A stretch of 8,727 nt of DNA from Candidatus Nomurabacteria bacterium GW2011_GWF2_43_8 (GTDB lineage: Bacteria > Patescibacteriota > Minisyncoccia > Phycocordibacterales > UBA9973). The translations under genes and the position numbers were made by a program. A model generated the notes under the pieces. The model ran no database searches and had not been told where the DNA came from. It was given only the letters and a program-made list of their open reading frames with translations. The stretch is from contig LCGX01000026.1 of NCBI GenBank assembly GCA_001000035.1, forward strand, positions 1-8,727. The letters are read 5' to 3'. Shown in pieces: positions 5,779 to 8,727 of the stretch. Positions within the stretch are counted from its first letter, which is position 1. Every line of letters begins with the position of its first letter.

Positions 5779-6342
5779 TCACAGTTGCGGAAGCGCGAAG
5801 CGAGGCCGGCGCCCGGCACCCCAGACGCCGCCGCCCGAGAAGCGGCCGACGTACACGTGGAGACGACCACCGCCGTCGAAAAACACGCGGGCCACGAAAG
5901 CACCCCTCACCCGGAAGAAGGTGGCGTAACCATCCTTCCGGAGCTTGCCCTGATGGTTGCGAATGAACTCGCAAACCTGGGCCTGTGTGAACTCCCCCGA
6001 GGTCTCTCCGAAGACTTGGGAGAAGTTGCCGTCCACGATCTGCTCGTGGACAGTGGCCCCGATCTCAGGAGTTGGGATGGACTCACCAACCGGCAGGGTC
6101 TCGCCGTAGACTCCGCCCGAGAACAACCCCGAGGATGCAAACGTCTCGGTGCCATCAGTGGCACCGATGACGATGGTCTCCGCCTCGTACAAACGGCGGA
6201 GATAAACCCTGACTCCCGCGCCGTCAACGATGGTCTGCAGAACATCCGCGACTTTCCCGGGGTCGCGGACTCCGTCCACGATCATTTTGCAGATCGCGGA
6301 CCACAACTTGAATAACCGCTCCCACACGTTGTCGTTGCTCAC
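5779..6342 (-). CDS. DGR target protein with C-terminal variable region
   Basis: 187 aa starting at GTG 6342, chosen because AAGGAG (6349-6354) lies 6 nt upstream. No signal peptide or membrane segment is seen, so it is probably cytoplasmic. Residues 1-45 look helical (MSNDNVWERLFKLWSAICKM). The middle (about 50-148, LYEAETIVIGATDG through EFIRNHQGKLRKDGYATFF) is unrecognised but resembles, from memory, a family of small CPR proteins ending in -RHRVVVPQL. Residues 149-187 are the variable repeat: 17 residues differ from the template-encoded sequence, e.g. N152R, N154F, N162H, N164Y, H180P and several N-to-G. By analogy with other DGRs this could be a ligand-binding face of a C-type-lectin-like fold, which I cannot confirm. 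Its GC content is far higher than that of its neighbours. Confidence 0.9.
   Translation of the reverse strand: MSNDNVWERLFKLWSAICKMIVDGVRDPGKVADVLQTIVDGAGVRVYLRRLYEAETIVIGATDGTETFASSGLFSGGVYGETLPVGESIPTPEIGATVHEQIVDGNFSQVFGETSGEFTQAQVCEFIRNHQGKLRKDGYATFFRVRGAFVARVFFDGGGRLHVYVGRFSGGGVWGAGRRPRFALPQL
5782..5898 (-). repeat. DGR variable repeat (VR), 117 nt
   Basis: Covers the last 39 codons of the target gene up to, but not including, the TGA stop at 5779-5781. Relative to the template, adenines became G at 16 sites, C at 6 and T at 3; non-adenine positions are identical except one T-to-C (GTG to GCG, residue 183). That exception lies close to the 3' end, where the initiation-of-mutagenic-homing sequence normally differs between the two repeats. 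The stop codon lies outside the repeat and is therefore protected. Confidence 0.96.
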
Positions 6343-6365
6343 GACCTTCTCCTTTCAAAAATTCA

Positions 6366-6424
6366 CCCGCTCCTAACGGGCTATTCCGGAGTATCTGCCG
6401 GAAACAGTCGCAGGATTATCCTGC
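6366..6424 (-). promoter_or_regulatory. Structured 5' leader of the DGR target gene
   Basis: Three hairpins follow each other between the promoter and the SD: GCAGGA/TCCTGC with a 3-nt loop (6410-6424), TTCCGG/CCGGAA with an 8-nt loop (6384-6403), and CCCG/CGGG (6366-6380). The predicted leader is about 90 nt. No known riboswitch consensus is evident to me. The structures could insulate or stabilise the mRNA, or control access to the SD. Confidence 0.5.
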
Positions 6425-6439
6425 TTTTATCTAGTTATA

Positions 6440-6468
6440 ATTATACACCTAGCATCTATTTCTGTCAA
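6440..6468 (-). promoter_or_regulatory. Perfect consensus sigma-70 promoter of the DGR target gene
   Basis: On the minus strand, TTGACA (6463-6468), 17-nt spacer, TATAAT (6440-6445). Both hexamers and the spacing are optimal, unlike the weak or absent elements at most other genes here. Transcription should begin near 6433 and could read through the target gene and spacer into the template repeat. Confidence 0.85.
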
Positions 6469-6490
6469 TAGTAGAGGGCAATCCGCCTTT

Positions 6491-7027
6491 TCAAATATTA
6501 CAAATTCTGAAAAGAGCAATCCCGAGCGCCACGGAAACATTCAACGATTCTTTTTTGCCGCGCATTGGAATTTCGGTAATAATATCGCATTTTTCTAAAA
6601 TATTTTTAGGAATGCCTCCTATTTCACTCCCCATAATGAAAACATTTCCCTGCCCTGAGCGACTTGTCCCGAGCTTCGCCGAAGGAAGTCGAAGGGTTTT
6701 GTAATCAACTGACTTTTTATCTTGCTCAATACCAATAATAAAAAACCTGCCCCGTACCGAGCTTGCTCTGGTTCGGGGTTTTTCCCGCCTTAGTTCAGCA
6801 ATGAGTGAAAACACATTTTTTTTCTGCTCCCATTTTACAAATTCCTCCGCGCCCAGCGCGGACTTCGCCAAATCTTTTCTTTTCCTCCCAAAACGATCAA
6901 TGGGTGCCGGTGTATAGCCCGTCAGATAAATTTTATTTACCCCAGCTGCATCGGCAGTCCGAAACATCGCCCCGACGTTCTCCACGCTTCTAATGTTATG
7001 CAAGATTAAAATATTTTCCTTTTTCAT
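6491..7027 (-). CDS. TrmH/SpoU-family RNA 2'-O-methyltransferase
   Basis: 178 aa with the three SPOUT motifs: motif 1 NIRSVENVGAMFRTADAAGV (11-30, with N17 and R23), motif 2 FIMGSEIGGIP (about 131-141) and motif 3 EIPMRGKKESLNVSVALGIALF near the C-terminus. These form the trefoil-knot SAM site; the enzyme would methylate a ribose in tRNA or rRNA, with the exact target unknown. Single SPOUT domain without an L30e-like N-terminal domain. Two palindromic elements contribute the segments PRTRASSVRGR and PSAKLGTSRSGQG, located in loops before and just ahead of motif 2 where relatives are shorter. It starts 3 nt after the glycosylase stop and is likely co-transcribed with it. Confidence 0.92.
   Translation of the reverse strand: MKKENILILHNIRSVENVGAMFRTADAAGVNKIYLTGYTPAPIDRFGRKRKDLAKSALGAEEFVKWEQKKNVFSLIAELRREKPRTRASSVRGRFFIIGIEQDKKSVDYKTLRLPSAKLGTSRSGQGNVFIMGSEIGGIPKNILEKCDIITEIPMRGKKESLNVSVALGIALFRICNI
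6653..6696. repeat. Palindromic element 1 inside trmH-like gene
   Basis: A 44-nt imperfect palindrome: outer arms CCCT/AGGG and CGACTT/AAGTCG, with an inner small hairpin CTTC-GCC-GAAG. It encodes most of PSAKLGTSRSGQG on the minus strand. It closely resembles a dispersed repeat of the type CTTCGACTTCCTTCGGCGAA that I associate with many CPR genomes. It is in frame and the motifs on both sides are intact. Confidence 0.75.
6750..6778. repeat. Palindromic element 2 inside trmH-like gene
   Basis: Hairpin with arms CCCCG-T-ACC and GGT-T-CGGGG around an inner GAGC-TT-GCTC. On the minus strand it encodes PRTRASSVRG. It shares the core CCGAGCTT with element 1 about 100 bp away, suggesting related mobile palindromes. 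Confidence 0.7.
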
Positions 7028-7030
7028 TTT

Positions 7031-7696
7031 TTAAAAAAGTTTGTTCTGAACATCTTCTATTTTTTTCTTTTTTTCGGCTGGTTCCTTGTTGCTTTCTTCT
7101 TTGGTTTCTCCAAAATCGCCAGATTTCACTTTTTCGAGGGCGGCGGGAAGTTTTAAAAAAGTGTCTTTAAACATTTTCATCGCCTCGTTGCCGCGCAAGG
7201 CCGCAGCGGGGTGGAGCATCGGCAGGATATAAATACTTACTCGTCCTCCGGCATGTTTTTCTACTCGAAAAAGCTTTCCTTGGTCCCGAGTAATCTTCGC
7301 CAGAGGCAAAAAGTAATTCATAGAGAATCTCCCAAGAGGCACGATAATTTTCGGATTTATAATTTCTATCTGCCGTGCCAGATACGGCTTGTATTTTTCA
7401 ATTTCTTCTTCGTTCGGATCGCGGTTCTCCGGCGGACGGCGCTTGACGATATTGGTAATGTAAACATCACTCTCTCGCCAACCCAGCTCGCGGATGCATT
7501 TCCGGAGGAGCTGCCCGGCCCGCCCGACGAAAGGTCTCTTCTCGCGGTCTTCGTTGAGACCCGGCGCTTCCCCGATAAAAAGCACATCGCAATCGGGATT
7601 GCCTTCCCCAAAAACGAGATTCGATTCGAGGAGCGGCAAACCCTTATCTTCCGCTATTTGGAGTTCAAGTTTTTCCAATTTCACGACTTTATCCAT
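7031..7696 (-). CDS. Uracil-DNA glycosylase, family 4 type, without Fe-S cysteines
   Basis: 221 aa. Family 4/5 motifs are clear: VFGEGNPDCDVLFIGEAPG (28-46) with GEAPGLNED (42-50), RPFVGRAGQLL (54-64), NIVKRRPPENRDP (82-94) and HPAAALR (162-168). It excises uracil from DNA. The four cysteines that normally hold the 4Fe-4S cluster are missing: no CXXC before VFGEG, R86 where KCRPP has Cys, and Y102 where ACRPYL has Cys. The C-terminal 40 residues are a charged, low-complexity tail rich in Lys/Glu, probably disordered. The ATG is one base from the tRNA 3' end, so after tRNA processing the mRNA would be leaderless. Confidence 0.92.
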   Translation of the reverse strand: MDKVVKLEKLELQIAEDKGLPLLESNLVFGEGNPDCDVLFIGEAPGLNEDREKRPFVGRAGQLLRKCIRELGWRESDVYITNIVKRRPPENRDPNEEEIEKYKPYLARQIEIINPKIIVPLGRFSMNYFLPLAKITRDQGKLFRVEKHAGGRVSIYILPMLHPAAALRGNEAMKMFKDTFLKLPAALEKVKSGDFGETKEESNKEPAEKKKKIEDVQNKLF

Positions 7697-7697
7697 G

Positions 7698-7770
7698 TCC
7701 GCCCGCTCGGGATCGAACCGAGGACCTTCTCCTTAAAAGGGAGCTGCTCTACCAGCTGAGCTACGGGCGG
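7698..7770 (-). tRNA. tRNA-Lys(UUU)
   Basis: 73 nt folding as a full cloverleaf: acceptor CCGCCCG/CGGGCGG, D arm GCTC/GAGC, anticodon arm with loop CTTTTAA (anticodon TTT), T arm CTCGG-TTCGATC-CCGAG, discriminator A. CCA is not encoded; the next bases begin the glycosylase gene. The anticodon stem has one G27-A43 mismatch and the acceptor begins with C1-G72, unusual for tRNA-Lys. Confidence 0.95.
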
Positions 7771-7874
7771 AGGTATTTTACTGTTACCTACCAAGGAGGT
7801 ATTTTACTGTTACCTACCAAAACAGCTACGGGCGGAGGTATTTTACTGTTACCTACCAAAACAGCTACGGGCGG
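7771..7874. repeat. 39-nt tandem repeat built on the tRNA-Lys 5' end
   Basis: Unit: a 24-nt core AGGTATTTTACTGTTACCTA+CCAA followed by 15 nt AACAGCTACGGGCGG. Cores lie at 7771-7794, 7797-7820 and 7836-7859; full units are 7797-7835 and 7836-7874, identical to each other. The last 12 nt of the unit, AGCTACGGGCGG, equal the first 12 nt of the adjacent tRNA in complement. The core contains the inverted repeat AGGTA/TACCT. The first copy is joined by GG in place of the 15-nt part. Probably a slippage or duplication product in the tRNA leader. Confidence 0.9.
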
Positions 7875-7897
7875 ATAAGCTTGATAATACCATACTT

Positions 7898-8293
7898 TTA
7901 GAACGCTTCAAGCAGGAATTGCTCGAAGGCGGATTCGGCATCCAGGCCTTTCTTGCGGGCCTCCGGCAGGAGATAGCTGAGCCGGGAAACAAAATTTTTA
8001 AGTTGCTTCTCTGAAAATTTGCTGAAGTTTTTTTTCAGGAGCAAATCCTTAATTTTCCAAAAAAGAATACCAGAAATTTCTTCCAAACTCGCGCCAAAAT
8101 CCACCGCTTGCCGGAAATAAATCCAGGTATCCAACTTATCTTTGTTCGCAAAAGCGCTGGCTATCAGAAAATTATCAAATTTTTCTTTTCTCCCCGCCCC
8201 GGCGGACAGGCCTTTCGGCAGTTCAAAAATATTAAGCTCGGCCCGGGCCTTTTTGAAAGCATCCAGTATCGGCTTGCCCAGTTTCCCTTCCAA
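7898..8293 (-). CDS. holA: 5'-truncated DNA polymerase III delta-like protein (C-terminal part)
   Basis: About 131 aa from a TTG at 8293. The segment FDNFLIASAFANKDKLDTWI, the following SLEEISGILFWKIKDLLL and the ending PEARKKGLDAESAFEQFLLE match the C-terminal collar domain of clamp-loader delta subunits. The frame continues upstream as L-V-F before the TTG, reading LVFLEGKLGK, which is the end of the preceding domain in relatives; it then meets TAG at 8303-8305. The N-terminal AAA-like part is therefore missing and no SD or promoter is visible. It is either a remnant left by a rearrangement, an assembly break, or a split gene. A CCGCC-CC-GGCGG palindrome lies in frame (8194-8205). Confidence 0.72.
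   Translation of the reverse strand: MEGKLGKPILDAFKKARAELNIFELPKGLSAGAGRKEKFDNFLIASAFANKDKLDTWIYFRQAVDFGASLEEISGILFWKIKDLLLKKNFSKFSEKQLKNFVSRLSYLLPEARKKGLDAESAFEQFLLEAF
8194..8205. repeat. GC palindrome inside the delta-like fragment
   Basis: CCGCC-CC-GGCGG, followed by ACAGGCC, encoding part of LSAGAGRK on the minus strand. It has the same style as the elements in mutM and at 5610-5622. Confidence 0.45.
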
Positions 8294-8302
8294 AAATACT
8301 AA

Positions 8303-8539
8303 CTAAAACTTTTACTTTTGTCATATCATTCATATAGGTTCAAACGTATTATACAATATCGGAATTGCTTAGTTTACAGCCATAAGCATCCATTAATTTA
8401 AAGATCCAGAGTAAAATAGCTTCAAAAGTCACACTTTCTGGTTCGATGGTATTAACGTTGAGTACCCCCAAAAATAGAGTGACATCAACAAACACTTGAC
8501 AAAACTAAAGAGCAGAAAGTAATATTATATTTAAGATAG
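8303..8539. other. AT-rich region without a gene
   Basis: No ORF with coding character on either strand; stops are frequent in all frames. A TTGACA at 8496-8501 followed after 18 nt by TAATAT could be a plus-strand promoter. The left edge coincides with the truncation of the delta-like gene, so this may be sequence brought in by a rearrangement. Confidence 0.5.
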
Positions 8540-8567
8540 TTGCTAATAAATAATTTTTTGATATAAT
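8540..8567 (+). promoter_or_regulatory. Putative promoter of the small RNA candidate
   Basis: TTGCTA (8540-8545, four of six matches to TTGACA), 16-nt spacer, perfect TATAAT (8562-8567). A start near 8574 is expected. Confidence 0.5.
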
Positions 8568-8573
8568 TTATCC

Positions 8574-8656
8574 TATAGAAATCTGGTGAGAGAGTTTTCA
8601 CTCTCCATGACGCTAACGTCCAAAAACCAAAGCGTGAGGCACCAAATTATTTTTTT
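8574..8656 (+). ncRNA. Candidate structured small RNA or leader
   Basis: After the promoter, an 80-nt stretch can fold as a three-way junction: closing helix TGGTG (8584-8588) with CACCA (8640-8644); hairpin GAGAGT/ACTCTC with loop TTTC (8590-8605); hairpin ACGCT/AGCGT (8610-8614 with 8631-8635) around a 16-nt A-rich loop. A T7 run follows (8650-8656), in the position of an intrinsic terminator tail. A competing GACG/CGTC hairpin exists inside the third arm. No known RNA family is recognised. It could be an independent sRNA or the leader of a gene beyond the window. Confidence 0.4.
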
Positions 8657-8727
8657 CTCTTCTGATTGTTTCTTTCTTTTTTATCCATTACTGAGTAAAA
8701 GATCATATTGTTTTGATAATCATCTAC

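Noticed and set aside
5761..6315. Long plus-strand ORF (184 aa) over the DGR target
   Set aside because: It is antisense to the target gene, arises from high GC content, has no SD, and its translation shows no family features; the minus-strand frame carries the SD, promoter and DGR repeat in frame.
7771..7874. CRISPR array
   Set aside because: The 39-nt units are directly adjacent or separated by only 2 nt, with no unique spacers, and they include tRNA sequence.
8584..8644. Known riboswitch (fluoride, glycine or preQ1 type) in the 3' region
   Set aside because: The conserved core sequences of these classes are not present; only the helix arrangement is suggestive.

Overview
The window reads like a chromosome segment from a Candidate Phyla Radiation bacterium, most likely of the Parcubacteria/Patescibacteria type. 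The evidence is indirect: small, tightly packed or abutting genes, mostly weak or absent Shine-Dalgarno sequences, short GC-rich palindromic elements lying in frame inside conserved genes, a short delta-like polymerase fragment, and a diversity-generating retroelement (DGR) whose target ends in a -RRPRFALPQL tail, a style I associate with these lineages. TGA serves as a stop (RT gene and target gene), so code 11 rather than the TGA=Gly code fits.

Left part (1-3912), housekeeping genes: a cold-shock protein (163-360, +) ending in a bidirectional terminator; an unrecognised 148-aa protein (428-874, -); a small CPHC thioredoxin-like protein (990-1253, -) behind rpsT (1257-1508, -); ruvA (1582-2148, +); a secreted amidase_3-like cell-wall hydrolase (2150-2980, -); and mutM (2995-3912, +). 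The last two diverge across a 14-bp gap that is essentially one palindrome with a TACAAT -10-like element on each strand.

Centre (3903-6470), a complete DGR: reverse transcriptase (3903-4889, -), an Avd-like accessory protein on the opposite strand (about 4939-5262, +), a template repeat (5280-5396), a structured spacer, and a GC-rich target gene (5779-6342, -) whose last 39 codons are the variable repeat (5782-5898). Read on the minus strand, the two 117-nt repeats differ at 26 positions, and 25 of these are adenines in the template. This is the signature of adenine-specific mutagenic retrohoming. The target is driven by a perfect TTGACA-N17-TATAAT promoter with a leader of about 90 nt carrying three hairpins and a strong SD.

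Right part (6491-8727): a TrmH/SpoU methyltransferase carrying two in-frame palindromic elements, a family-4-type uracil-DNA glycosylase lacking the usual four Fe-S cysteines, and tRNA-Lys(UUU) one base before the glycosylase start. Immediately 5' of the tRNA is a 39-nt tandem repeat that copies the tRNA's first 12 nt. Beyond it lie a 5'-truncated DNA polymerase III delta-like gene and an AT-rich region without ORFs that contains a candidate small RNA (about 8574-8656) with its own promoter.

The clearest functional system is the DGR. The RT and Avd would copy the template-repeat RNA with errors at A and write the cDNA into the 3' end of the target gene, diversifying about 17 surface residues of a small non-secreted protein of unknown role.
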